Origin: Oscillospiraceae bacterium
GTDB taxonomy: Bacteria > Bacillota > Clostridia > Oscillospirales > Oscillospiraceae
NCBI GenBank assembly: GCA_910575695.1
Contig: CAJTGJ010000029.1
Coordinates: forward strand, 1-46,380
Direction: 5' to 3'
Length of the DNA stretch: 46,380 nucleotides
Position 1 is the first letter of the stretch; each line of letters opens with the position of its first letter. The position numbers and the translations under genes are program-made. Below the pieces are notes generated by a model that worked only from the letters and a program-made list of their open reading frames with translations, searched no databases and was not told the origin of the DNA. Positions 14,828-23,098 of the stretch are shown piece after piece.

Positions 14828-16066
14828 ATGAGCAGATTCAACAATCCCCTTGTGGCCGCGGGGCTCACCGCCTACGCCATTGAGCGGCAGAACGGCTGGG
14901 AGCGCCGACAGCGGGAAGGAACTTCCACTTGGGCGGAACAGCGGCGGTTCTGGATCGATGCCATCCTCCAGGGCATGGCCAGACTGGAGGGCGAGGAGCC
15001 CGACCCCAGGCTGATGGAGCGGTTCGACCACGAGCTGGGGCAGGCACGCGGCAGCGCCGCCACTGTGCCAGCCCCAGTTAAACTCCAAAAAGAAACGATC
15101 CGCAACCTGCGTTGCTTCGTGTCCGCGCTGAGGGACACCGGCGATGACCGCCGCCGTCAGATCGATGTGGTCTGGAAGCTGCTGGACGATATGTCTTCCC
15201 ATCTGCCCTGGGCCCATGCGGACAACAGCCTCGACCTTGCCTGTGGCGAGGCGGAACACACGCTCCGGCGTATGACCGCCCAGATGCCCATCCGCTTCAC
15301 CCGTATCCTCCTGGGCGGTGACGCCGGGCCCCACTGGGCCAGCGGCTACGTTCCCGGCGCGGTCACAGATATTGAGGCGGTCAAACGGACTGCCATATAC
15401 CGGGAGGCGGTGCGGGATTATCCCGAGGTCAAAGATTGGCCTGCCCTCTGCACTGTCTATGTGGGGCGGAACCTGTCCCTCTCGTGTGAGGCTGCTGACG
15501 CTTGCGATTTCGATTTGGAGATCATGAACCGCGCCGGAGACCGGTTCCTCAACGAACCCGGTGTGCGCTGGGCATTCGGAACCTATCAGATGATCGTCCC
15601 CGTTGACCTGACGGAAGCTGTTCCGGAAAAGGCCCATGTGGAAGGTCCCCAGGCTGAGGAAGCCAGTCCGCTCCTCTGGGGGGAGCGCCCGCTGGAGCCG
15701 GAGGATCTTGCAGTCTTCGAGCTGTACGCCGCCGGGGGCAGCCAGATCACCTTCTGCCTGGATGTGCTGGCGGACGAGAAAGCTGTGTTCGGCAGACAGC
15801 TGTCCGATGAGCGGGAGGGATCCTACACCATGGCCTATGTGGTCTATGATGACGATACGGGCACGGTGCGGGATGCGATGGACGTGGAGTTGAGGCAGCC
15901 CCACGATGAACAGTGGTTCCACTGCAAGCTCTCGCCCGAGGTGCGGGTGGCACTGAAGGAAAAGCTGGACGAGTTCTGTGTGGAACGGTACCAAGAGCAT
16001 CTGCCGGGGGTGCTGGCTCAAAGCCAGGAAAGTTCCGGCCCGTTCCAGACGGAGCCTATCATGTGA
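14828..16066 (+). CDS. Element protein paralogous to the DUF3846 gene upstream
   Basis: A 412-residue soluble protein. Its first about 260 residues are clearly related to the N-terminal part of the protein at 12783-13910 (shared RFTRILLGGD, PALCTVYVG, GDRFLNEPGV). Its C-terminus differs: instead of DUF3846 it has an alpha/beta segment (ITFCLDVLADEKAVFGRQL, YTMAYVVYDDDTGTVRDAMDVEL) and a helical tail. The pair therefore looks like a duplication followed by C-terminal domain exchange. AAGGGGGCGG lies upstream. No enzymatic motif was recognised. Confidence 0.65.
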   Translation: MSRFNNPLVAAGLTAYAIERQNGWERRQREGTSTWAEQRRFWIDAILQGMARLEGEEPDPRLMERFDHELGQARGSAATVPAPVKLQKETIRNLRCFVSALRDTGDDRRRQIDVVWKLLDDMSSHLPWAHADNSLDLACGEAEHTLRRMTAQMPIRFTRILLGGDAGPHWASGYVPGAVTDIEAVKRTAIYREAVRDYPEVKDWPALCTVYVGRNLSLSCEAADACDFDLEIMNRAGDRFLNEPGVRWAFGTYQMIVPVDLTEAVPEKAHVEGPQAEEASPLLWGERPLEPEDLAVFELYAAGGSQITFCLDVLADEKAVFGRQLSDEREGSYTMAYVVYDDDTGTVRDAMDVELRQPHDEQWFHCKLSPEVRVALKEKLDEFCVERYQEHLPGVLAQSQESSGPFQTEPIM

Positions 16067-16080
16067 AAGGAGTGAGCATC

Positions 16081-16335
16081 ATGAAAAAAGCAAATGTCAC
16101 TGTGGCGTTCGACGAGGAGAAGCTGAACGCGCTGGAATTCTCGCTGAAGAAGGAGCGCTCCACGGTGCAGAAGCGTCTGGAGGAAATGCTGGCGCAGCTC
16201 TATGAGCAGACCGTCCCCGCGCCGGTGCGGGAGTATCTGGACAGCCGCGCCGCTCCCCCGCCCCGCCCCCGGCGTCCGTCCCGTCCCGCGCCGAAGGAGC
16301 GGCCTGTGCCGCCCGGAGAGGAGGGCGGCGTATGA
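16081..16335 (+). CDS. DUF6103-like small protein
   Basis: An 84-residue protein behind GAAAGGAGTG. Its strand-helix-helix start (NVTVAFDEEKLNALEFSLKK, then ERSTVQKRLEEMLAQLYEQTVP) resembles a ribbon-helix-helix module and the DUF6103 family of conjugative elements. The tail is rich in proline and arginine (about residues 55-84). The last four bases overlap the next gene (ATGA-type overlap). The next protein begins with a related module, so the two may form a complex. Function unknown. Confidence 0.65.
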   Translation: MKKANVTVAFDEEKLNALEFSLKKERSTVQKRLEEMLAQLYEQTVPAPVREYLDSRAAPPPRPRRPSRPAPKERPVPPGEEGGV

Positions 16336-17003
16336 TTTCCCACGAGATATGCGTCTGGCTGGACGAGCGGTGGTATAATGCGCTCTCCCGCCAGCTGAAA
16401 CGGAAGGACACCACCATTGAGGATGAGCTCGACGCATACCTGGACGAAATGCTCAACCAGCTCCCCGCGCCGGTGTACGAGAGGATCAGCCGGGAGATCT
16501 GGGAGGAGGATCAGCGGCATCGTGAGGCGGAGGAAGCCAGCCGCCGGTTCTCTGCATTCCGCATCACCCAGGACGGGAGGACGGACCACCTGCTGGCGGA
16601 GGGCGGCGCGTCCATGGACGCGCTCAACACCGCCATGCGGCTGCGCACCTACCTGCTGCGCAAGGGCAATTCGTCCGAGCGGTTTGCCCAGACCATACCT
16701 GCTGCGGACCACATCGCCCCAGAGGTGTTCCAGGAGTATGCCGGCGAGCTGAGGCAGAACACCGGGCGGATCGTGTCCGTGCTGGACATCGACCTGGACC
16801 GGGGCGAGTTCTCCGCCCTGGACGCGCAGAACGGCTGGGAGGCATACGCGATCCGCGACGTGTCCGTGGCCGCGTGGCACGCTAACCGGAAGGACAGGCT
16901 GGACTGGGACAAGCGGCTGGACATCTTCGCCGGTCACCTGGAAACCCGGATGCTCCACCGCGACGTCCCGGAGATGGAGCCGCCCAGCGAACTCATGATG
17001 TAA
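16332..17003 (+). CDS. Element protein with DUF6103-like N-terminus
   Basis: A 223-residue protein. Residues 5-48 (ICVWLDERWYNALSRQLKRK, DTTIEDELDAYLDEMLNQLP, APVYERI) match the small protein encoded just upstream in pattern (LDE/FDE, NAL, APVxExI), so a duplicated ribbon-helix-helix-like module is likely. The rest (about 60-210) contains SRRFSAFRITQDGRTDHLL and a central alpha/beta part without known motifs. It overlaps the preceding gene by four bases. The protein family is not recognised beyond its N-terminus. Confidence 0.6.
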   Translation: MISHEICVWLDERWYNALSRQLKRKDTTIEDELDAYLDEMLNQLPAPVYERISREIWEEDQRHREAEEASRRFSAFRITQDGRTDHLLAEGGASMDALNTAMRLRTYLLRKGNSSERFAQTIPAADHIAPEVFQEYAGELRQNTGRIVSVLDIDLDRGEFSALDAQNGWEAYAIRDVSVAAWHANRKDRLDWDKRLDIFAGHLETRMLHRDVPEMEPPSELMM

Positions 17004-17130
17004 ACCGCGCTGTTGCTTTTGCACACACAGTCCCGGCCATAACCGTTGGGTTTGCTGAATGGATATCCCGGCGCAGATGTGGCATTGTGTTTGGGACGCC
17101 CAAATCAAACAAGGAAAGGACGAATCACAC

Positions 17131-17718
17131 ATGAAAATCAACACCCATTTTACCCCCACTGAAGCGTGTACCCTGATTGCCCACGAGGCGGTGTCCATGC
17201 TGGACACGGTGCAGACAGAGATCCCCCAATGCGTGAGGGAATGCCGCACCGCGCTGGAGGCGGTCAGCACGGTACACGATCTGGGCAAAGACGGCGAAAC
17301 CCTGCTGGCCTGGTTGGACACGGAGATCGCCAACGCCGAACGGTTCGTCAACGAGGGCATCAACCTGCCCTATCTGATCGATATGTGCCGCCTGGATCCC
17401 GAGCCGGACGCGGCGGCACAGATGGATCTGGTGTGGCTGCTGTTTGAAACGGCGGTCAAGGAGGAATGCGGCCCGGAACAGCGGCAGGCCCTCGTGAGCA
17501 CCGCACGGACGATCACGGAAATGTGCGGTCTGGACGATCTGCTCCTGACCGCCAAGCTGCCCGCTGTCTCCCCCCACGCGAGAGAGCTCCGGGATGAGCT
17601 GGCTGATGTTCGCTCGGCACTCCAGGCCAGTGCGGAATTGGGTGATATCCGCGACGCAGTCCCGCCCAGCCAACCCCTGCCTGCCGGTTCCGCCCCGCAG
17701 GAGGCAGTGTCAATATGA
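17131..17718 (+). CDS. Conserved hypothetical helical protein
   Basis: A 195-residue mainly helical soluble protein starting MKINTHFTPTEA behind AAGGAAAGG. The same frame is open upstream to an ATG at 17059, but the ribosome site favours 17131. No known motif or signal was recognised. The composition is acidic, with many alternating hydrophobic helices (LIAHEAVSMLDTVQTEI, LLAWLDTEIANAERFV). It overlaps the next gene by four bases. The 127-base gap before it may hold a promoter, but no consensus boxes were evident. Confidence 0.6.
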   Translation: MKINTHFTPTEACTLIAHEAVSMLDTVQTEIPQCVRECRTALEAVSTVHDLGKDGETLLAWLDTEIANAERFVNEGINLPYLIDMCRLDPEPDAAAQMDLVWLLFETAVKEECGPEQRQALVSTARTITEMCGLDDLLLTAKLPAVSPHARELRDELADVRSALQASAELGDIRDAVPPSQPLPAGSAPQEAVSI

Positions 17719-18296
17719 GCAGCCAGCAGGCAGTGCTGGACGAGCTGGAAGGGTTCAGGGCACAGCTTCACCAGCAGGTGGACTCCCATATAGACGCGCT
17801 CATCCTGCGCACAACCATAGGCAATCTGGCCGCGTACCTCCAGGACGCCGGTGTGCGCGTCCTCCCTCTGAGTTCGGCGGCTGCCCAGTGCAAGGTGGCA
17901 GAGCCTGTGGCGGTGGTGCTCCCCGGCGGCGGGAAGGTGGAAACCGCCACGTGGAAAAAAGCCGCCGCCGCGATATTGAAGGACTGCGATGCAGATCCCC
18001 AGTGCCACGCGAAGCTCATGGAGCTGCGCGGACAGGTCCCCGGCCATGTCCGCCAGCTCCTGAGCGGGACGCCTGATGGGATGGGCTCGCCGCTGAAGAT
18101 CAGCGACGGACTCTACTTGGAGAGCAAGTTCGACACCCAAACACTGCTGGACGATCTCACCCAGAAGATCCTGCGCCGGGTGGGCTATGACTGCGGAGGC
18201 GTGGCGGTGCTCTATCAGGACCCCAGGCAGGATCCCGCCATGGTCGGGCTGGAGCAGGACGAGGGGCCTGTCCAGCCTGCCGGGCCGATCCTGTAA
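17715..18296 (+). CDS. Conserved hypothetical protein ending the operon
   Basis: A 193-residue soluble protein (MSSQQAVLDELEGFRAQL...) coupled to the previous gene by a four-base overlap. The N-terminus is helical; the middle has a strand-rich part (EPVAVVLPGGGKVETATW). It shows no family motif I recognise. It is the last plus-strand gene before a 550-base hairpin-rich stretch without genes. A role in conjugation or element maintenance is suggested only by location. Confidence 0.6.
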   Translation: MSSQQAVLDELEGFRAQLHQQVDSHIDALILRTTIGNLAAYLQDAGVRVLPLSSAAAQCKVAEPVAVVLPGGGKVETATWKKAAAAILKDCDADPQCHAKLMELRGQVPGHVRQLLSGTPDGMGSPLKISDGLYLESKFDTQTLLDDLTQKILRRVGYDCGGVAVLYQDPRQDPAMVGLEQDEGPVQPAGPIL

Positions 18297-18845
18297 CACT
18301 CCGGGAAGGGCAATGCAGAGGGCCGTTCTGCGTCAGCGGAGCGGCCCTCGCGCTGTTTCCCCCGCGTCGGGCCGTTTGAGGGCGTTTGTGCCCCTCCTGC
18401 GGGGCAGGCAGCACCCCAGCCCCCCGAGAAGGTGAAACGCGGCGTTGGCCCGTTTTTGGGCCGAACTGACGGTCCAGCGGTTTGAGCCTCCAGCCAAGAG
18501 GCTGCTTAACCCCATTCGGGACCACCTGCCGACAGAAATTCAAGGGCAGCCCAGAGGGCCGGAGCAGGGCAATCCAGAGGTTCGATTTTTGTGCTGGATA
18601 AAAGCCGGGGGTCAAGTGCGCCCCCGGCTGAATCACACCGCCCCGCAACGCGGGGCGGTTCAAGGGCTTTCGGGCTTTTGGACTGCCCCGTGCGCGGGGG
18701 TCACATTCGGGCCCCTGGGCTCACAACGGGGGTCAGGTTACGCCGTGAGCCCCGCCACAAGCCGCTTTGTGCGGGGCTCACGGCGGGGATGCAGCCCCCA
18801 AAACCGCAAAAATGCCCCCGCTTTTGCGGGGGGCATCAAAGCACG
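18297..18845. other. Gene-free array of GC-rich hairpins (candidate structured RNA, oriT-linked or terminator region)
   Basis: This stretch of about 550 bases has no convincing gene but at least seven strong inverted repeats. They are 18318-18349 (8-bp stem), about 18390-18406 (6 bp), 18437-18452 (5 bp), 18603-18629 (10 bp, AGCCGGGGGT-type arms), 18637-18660 (10 bp, three-base loop) and 18741-18785 (about 19 bp with one bulge and a six-base loop). The last, 18812-18836 (about 10 bp), competes with an alternative CCGCAAAA/TTTTGCGG pairing at 18804-18829. It lies between the end of a conjugation operon and a convergent zeta-toxin locus. Part must act as terminator. The density is more than termination needs. 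Confidence 0.55.
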
Positions 18846-19693
18846 TTATCGTTCTGAAGCCAGTTTCACCGTCTCAAGCCGCTGCGCCAGCTCCTCCACC
18901 ACGGCTCCCTGGCCCAGAGAGTGCAGGGCCTCCTGCCTGCGAAGATGCCGCACCTGCTCCCAGACGCCGTCCAGCTCCGCCATCGTCCACGGACGGTTCC
19001 AGTAGCCCAACAGCGCGGCGGAAGGTTCGCCGGTACAGTCCATGCTGTCGTGAAGCAGGTTCAGGTCACGATCCCAGATGCGCAGGCGGGAGATAGAGTC
19101 AAGGGCGGTCAGCACATCCAGGTTCCCCGGCAGCGCCGCCACGATCTCGTCATGGGCGGACACGGCGGTGGAGCGCGGGATCGTCCCGCCATCGTTCATC
19201 TGATAAACCGAAGCAGGGTGCTGCACAGCGACACCTCCGGACGGGCGGCAATCACCCCAAGCTCCACTGCGTAGCCCTTCGCGGTCAGCAGCTCCGCGGT
19301 GTGCCTGGGCACCTCCACCGTGCGCCCTGTCCCTTCCACCACAAGGTTCAGGTGGTGGTCTGACAGCCGCTGGATCAGGCGCTCCGTGACCGCGCCGGAG
19401 AAAGCCCCGGTCAGCGCGACGTAGTCCGAGCCAAACTCGGTGTACAGCGCCCGGTAGCCAGGATGGTAGCGCCGGTAGTCGTCCGCGTTGATGAACGCGG
19501 CGTTGCCGTCCATCAGGGACACCGCCAGGGAGGACAGCCTTGTCTTCCCCGCCCCAGGCTGTCCCGCCAGCAGCACCGCACGGGGCCGCTCCTGGCTGAG
19601 GAACCGGCTCAGGGCCAAGTCGGTTTCCGACTCCACCACGCCGGTCACATCGCCGTCGCTGAACGCGGACAGGCTGGCGCGGTTATCAAGCAT
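18846..19693 (-). pseudogene. Zeta-toxin-family kinase gene with a frameshift
   Basis: Two overlapping frames together encode one zeta-toxin-type P-loop kinase of about 280 residues. The N-terminal frame (19693 down to 19196) has Walker A AGQPGAGKT, INADDYRRYHP and VVEGTGRT, and ends CSTLLRF followed by an early stop. The C-terminal frame (reading to 18846) resumes with YQMNDGGTIPRSTAVSAHD and continues IWDRDLNLL. One missing T in a short T-run near 19200-19203 explains the break (RF-IR-stop instead of RF-YQMN). Zeta toxins phosphorylate UDP-GlcNAc-type targets and are neutralised by a small antitoxin, likely the gene just upstream. ATG 19693 overlaps that gene by eight bases. The break may be a true mutation, a slippage site or a sequencing error. 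Confidence 0.8.
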
Positions 19694-19943
19694 GGGGCTC
19701 CGACTCAATGCCCGCCAGAAAACGGTTCGCCAAATCAAACTGCCCCTCAATCTGGGCAAGCTCCGTCTCTGTCTTCGCCGTCAGGATGTCCTGCTTGGCG
19801 GACCACACCAGGCCGTACATCACGGACAGGGGATGGCGCCGGTCCTGCTCCGTCTCACGCTTCAGGCGGAACAGGTCGCCCAGCACGGACGCGCCCTTTT
19901 CCAGCAGTACCTCCTGCCGCAGGGAAAACTCGTAGCCGCTCAT
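19686..19943 (-). CDS. Putative epsilon-like antitoxin of the zeta-toxin locus
   Basis: An 85-residue helical protein (MSGYEFSLRQEVLLEKGASV..., ending LANRFLAGIESEPHA) that directly precedes and overlaps the zeta-toxin frame by eight bases. The ATG at 19943 lies eight bases after GGAGG; a GTG three codons earlier is within the ribosome site and unlikely. Size, helical character and order match antitoxins of epsilon-zeta type pairs in conjugative elements, but sequence-level recognition of the family is weak. If the toxin is inactive, this gene may be a remnant or still act alone as a regulator. Confidence 0.6.
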   Translation of the reverse strand: MSGYEFSLRQEVLLEKGASVLGDLFRLKRETEQDRRHPLSVMYGLVWSAKQDILTAKTETELAQIEGQFDLANRFLAGIESEPHA

Positions 19944-20045
19944 CTGCCGCACCTCCAGAATGGAAATCGTCCCTATCAGTATATGCAGTATACCATGACC
20001 TCAGCCTGTTTGCAAACCCATATCAAAACCAATCGGAGGAAAACT
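19944..20045. promoter_or_regulatory. Divergent promoter region with a GTATA-TATAC inverted repeat
   Basis: The gap between the divergent antitoxin gene and the relaxosome accessory gene contains the inverted repeat GTATA-tgcag-TATAC (19979-19993), a possible operator for the ribbon-helix-helix accessory protein. CGGAGGAAA just before 20046 is that gene's ribosome site. Confidence 0.4.
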
Positions 20046-20450
20046 ATGCCCAGAGAAAAAGTGAAATTCGCCATGCGGATCAAGCCGGAAACCCAGGAGC
20101 TGGTCCGCCAGTGGTACAGCAAAGACAACTGCCAGAGTCAGAACGAATTCATCGAAAAGGCCATCCACTTCTATGTGGAGCATCTCGCCGCGCAGGACAG
20201 CTCCATGTTCCTGCCGTCCGCGCTGGTGGCCGCCCTGCGCTCCACGGTACAGGGCAGCGAAAACCGCATCGCCCGTCTGCTGTTCAAGCTCACGGTGGAA
20301 ATCAGCATGATGATGAACGTGCTGGCGATGGGGCTGGAGATCGACGCAAGCCAGCTGGATGCCCTGCGCTGGCAGTGTGTCCAGGAGGTGAAAAAGACCA
20401 ACGGCGCCATCACGTTCAAGGACACGCTGACGAAAAGCCAGGACGAATAG
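20046..20450 (+). CDS. Relaxosome accessory protein (MobC-like, ribbon-helix-helix)
   Basis: A 134-residue protein. The N-terminus (KFAMRIKPETQELVRQWYSKDNCQSQNEFIEKAIHFY) is a ribbon-helix-helix-type DNA-binding module. The remainder (about 60-130) is helical and likely serves in multimerisation. It begins at ATG 20046 behind GGAGGAAA and lies directly upstream of the relaxase gene. This is the usual place for a MobC-like protein that binds oriT and helps melt the nick site. The identification rests on position and fold pattern rather than on a specific signature. Confidence 0.7.
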   Translation: MPREKVKFAMRIKPETQELVRQWYSKDNCQSQNEFIEKAIHFYVEHLAAQDSSMFLPSALVAALRSTVQGSENRIARLLFKLTVEISMMMNVLAMGLEIDASQLDALRWQCVQEVKKTNGAITFKDTLTKSQDE

Positions 20451-20584
20451 CGCACAAAAAATATAACCGTCCGCCAAGGAGCTTCTGCGCCTATCAGCTG
20501 GACCGAGTGTCGGTTCAGAGTGGACTGTCCTGAAGGTAGTCTCTCTAAGATTTTAGTACAGAGAAAGAACATGGGGGTGAGCTT
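20451..20584. other. Candidate oriT/leader between accessory protein and relaxase
   Basis: This gap between the two relaxosome genes has an imperfect inverted repeat CTGGACCGA-gtg-TCGGTTCAG (20498-20518, one mismatch). It is preceded by CTTCTGCGCC, which faintly recalls MobP-type nick regions. A second possible structure lies around 20520-20565. Transfer origins often lie next to the relaxase gene, but no nick site can be assigned from sequence alone. An ATG at 20571 opens only a 20-codon frame that stops at 20631. Confidence 0.3.
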
Positions 20585-22726
20585 ACGCCGCGCGTTATTT
20601 TCAAATGCCCGCACATCAAGGGCGGCGGTGTAAAAGCCGCTGCCCACCTGAGCAACTACGTCAGCTACATCTCCACCCGTGAAGGTGTGGACCGCATTAA
20701 TCCTGGACAGGCCATGCTGCCCGCCACGAAGAAGCAGGCCCAGTTGGTGGCGCGGATCCTCCGCGACTTCCCCTCCAGCCGCAGGCTGTTTGAATACGAG
20801 GACTATCAGGCAGCTCCCACGCGCGGGAACGCCTCCGAGTTCATCACCCGCGCCATTGAGGACAACTACGAACAGATTGCACAGCGCGAAAACTACGTGG
20901 ACTACATCGCCAACCGTCCCCGTGTCCAGAGGTTGGGCACGCACGGGCTGTTTACCGACAGTGCAAACCCGCTGGCGCTGTCCCGGGTGGCGGATGAGGT
21001 GGCAAATCATCCGGGCGTGGTGTGGCTGCCCATCATCTCCCTGCGGCGGGAGGACGCGGCACGGCTGGGCTATGACAGCGCCGAGAGCTGGCGGTCACTG
21101 CTCACCCGGCAGGTTCCTGAAATGGCCAAGGCCATGAACATCCCGCTGAACCAATTCCGCTGGTACGCCGCCTTTCACGATGAAAGCCACCATCCCCACC
21201 TGCACATGGTGTGCTACAGTGCGGACGGCAAGTCCGGGTTCCTCAGCAGGCAGGGGATCGCGGACATCAAGTCCATGCTGGCGAAGGAGATTTTTCAGCA
21301 AGACCTCATTGCCATCTATCAGCGCCAGACCCAGCGGCGGGACGAACTCACCGAGGATGCTGGGAGAGTCATGGCACAGCTCGTCACCGAGATGCAAACC
21401 GGGACTCTGGAGAACCAGCGTATCCAGCAGCTTATGGTGGAACTGGCCCGGCGCCTCCAGCACTGCTCCGGCAAGAAGCAGTACGGATATCTGCCGCCAG
21501 CGGTGAAGTCCCTGGTAGACGAGATCGTGAACGAGCTGGAGAAGGACCCCCGCATCTTCGCCGCCTATGACCTGTGGTACCAGGAGCGGGAGGAAGTGCT
21601 GCGCACCTACAAGGACGACCTGCCGCCCCGTGATCCGCTCGTCCGGCAAAAGGAGTTTAAGCGAATCAAAAACATCATCATCCAGGAGGCTGTGCGGCTG
21701 GGCGATTTACCTCCGCCCGATATCACCGCTCAGGCCGAGCTTGTGGACGGTCCATCTGATGGCGAACCTGCGGATGGATCGTTCGATGCTGAACCTGTAG
21801 ACGAACCCACCGGCACCGGGGAAGCTTCCCCTCACACCCGATGGACGCGCCGCTGCCGCACCGCCCGTCAGCTCCTGCGCGGCAACGAGGACAGCCCGCC
21901 GGATTATACGGCGGCGTTTGACCTGCTCACCGAGGAAGCAGAAGCTGGCAGCGCCATGGCGATGGCCGACCTGGGCCGGATGTATGCGGAGGGGTTAGGC
22001 CGGGAGCCTGACCCTGAGCTGGCGCGGGAGTGGTACGCCAAAGCGGTTACCTTCCCCTACGCCGCCTATGAGCTGGGGAAGCTATACCGGGACGGGCTGG
22101 GGGGTGAGGTGGACGAAGAACGCGCCGTCCGCTACTTCCGGCAAGCGTTCCTCGGATTCCAGGTCATGGAGGACAAATCCCCGGATGACTGGCTCCAGTA
22201 CCGCATCGGCTGGATGCTCCTCCACGGGGTGGGCACGGAGCGGGACGAAGCGGCGGCAGTGCCATGGCTGGAGAAGTCCGCCCAGCGCGGCAACACGCTG
22301 GCAAAATACCAGCTGGGCAGGCTCCTGCTCCTGGGCGGGAAAACGGTACCCAAGGATGTGAAGCGGGCGCTGGCGCTGCTCACGGAGTGCGCGGATGAGG
22401 GGAATCAGTATGCCCAGTACACGCTGGGCAAGGCGTACCTGCTGGGCGGGGACATTCCCCAAGATCAGGAGCAGGCTGTCCACTGGCTGAAGCTGTCTGC
22501 GGAGCAGGGAAACCAGTACGCCAAATATTATCTGGATCGTGTGTACAGCTCCATTTTTTCGTCCACCGCTTCGCACATGGGCCGCATTTTCCAGGAGCAG
22601 CGTCCACAGCCTGCGGCAGGGATGCGGGTGGCGGTGGACAGCAAGCTCAGGCGAAAAATCCGGGAAAAGAAGGTCGCCATGGGCCACAAGCCGGACGATC
22701 ACGAGGAGGAGCAGCGGATGCAGTAA
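20585..22726 (+). CDS. MobP-type relaxase with C-terminal Sel1-like repeats
   Basis: The relaxase nicks oriT and leads the transferred strand. The conserved-looking N-terminus PRVIFKCPHIKGGG and NYVSYISTREGVDRI (likely catalytic Tyr) is encoded from about 20588. Further on are YVDYIANRPRVQRLG, GLFT, ISLRREDAARLGYD and the histidine metal motif SHHPHLHMVCYS (about residues 201-207). After an acidic linker, about 440-660 are Sel1-like repeats (AMADLGRMYAEGLG, AAYELGKLYRDGLGG, AKYQLGRLLLLGG, AQYTLGKAYLLGG, AKYYLDRVY). The start is abnormal. A GGGGGTGAG is followed by CTT-ACG-CCG, with no ATG, GTG or TTG in frame before GTG 20687, which would remove the first 34 residues. ACG 20585 is given as the most likely beginning of the encoded protein. 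Confidence 0.85.
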   Translation, partial: TPRVIFKCPHIKGGGVKAAAHLSNYVSYISTREGVDRINPGQAMLPATKKQAQLVARILRDFPSSRRLFEYEDYQAAPTRGNASEFITRAIEDNYEQIAQRENYVDYIANRPRVQRLGTHGLFTDSANPLALSRVADEVANHPGVVWLPIISLRREDAARLGYDSAESWRSLLTRQVPEMAKAMNIPLNQFRWYAAFHDESHHPHLHMVCYSADGKSGFLSRQGIADIKSMLAKEIFQQDLIAIYQRQTQRRDELTEDAGRVMAQLVTEMQTGTLENQRIQQLMVELARRLQHCSGKKQYGYLPPAVKSLVDEIVNELEKDPRIFAAYDLWYQEREEVLRTYKDDLPPRDPLVRQKEFKRIKNIIIQEAVRLGDLPPPDITAQAELVDGPSDGEPADGSFDAEPVDEPTGTGEASPHTRWTRRCRTARQLLRGNEDSPPDYTAAFDLLTEEAEAGSAMAMADLGRMYAEGLGREPDPELAREWYAKAVTFPYAAYELGKLYRDGLGGEVDEERAVRYFRQAFLGFQVMEDKSPDDWLQYRIGWMLLHGVGTERDEAAAVPWLEKSAQRGNTLAKYQLGRLLLLGGKTVPKDVKRALALLTECADEGNQYAQYTLGKAYLLGGDIPQDQEQAVHWLKLSAEQGNQYAKYYLDRVYSSIFSSTASHMGRIFQEQRPQPAAGMRVAVDSKLRRKIREKKVAMGHKPDDHEEEQRMQ

Positions 22727-22729
22727 CGG

Positions 22730-23083
22730 CTATGGCGTTCGCAGGATTTTCTCCATGGGCTTTCCCTTGGCCAGCTCATCGATCAGCTTATCCAAGTATC
22801 GGGCCTCACGCATCAGAGGATCCTCGACCTCCTCCACCCGGACGCCGCACACCACGCCGCGGATCAGCGCCCGGTTCGGGTTGGGCTGGGGCGCCTGCCG
22901 GAAGAAATCACCGTAGGTGGTATCAGTTTCCCGCAGGCGTTCCAGCTCCGGCGCGGAGTACCCCGTCAGCCAGCAGATCACCTCGTCCACCTCGGCTTGG
23001 GTGCGCCCCTTCTTCGCCGCCTTGTTGAACAGCAGGCCATAGATTTTTGCAAAGCTCATCTGGAACACTTTGTGTTCGCTCAT
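22730..23083 (-). CDS. DUF2200 family protein (cargo)
   Basis: A 117-residue protein matching the DUF2200 family along its whole length. It starts with the [15 protein letters not shown] pattern, continues [19 protein letters not shown], and has [18 protein letters not shown] followed by [20 protein letters not shown]. The family is cytoplasmic and of unknown biochemical function. It is convergent with the relaxase gene, three bases apart, and follows the hydrolase gene on the minus strand. Both look like accessory cargo unrelated to conjugation. Confidence 0.9.
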   Translation of the reverse strand: MSEHKVFQMSFAKIYGLLFNKAAKKGRTQAEVDEVICWLTGYSAPELERLRETDTTYGDFFRQAPQPNPNRALIRGVVCGVRVEEVEDPLMREARYLDKLIDELAKGKPMEKILRTP

Positions 23084-23098
23084 CCTGTTTGCCTCCCA

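Noticed and set aside
14651..16021. 456-codon minus-strand frame opposite the element gene at 14828
   Set aside because: It arises from high GC content opposite a clearly coding frame with a proper ribosome site and a paralogue; the antisense product has no recognisable features.
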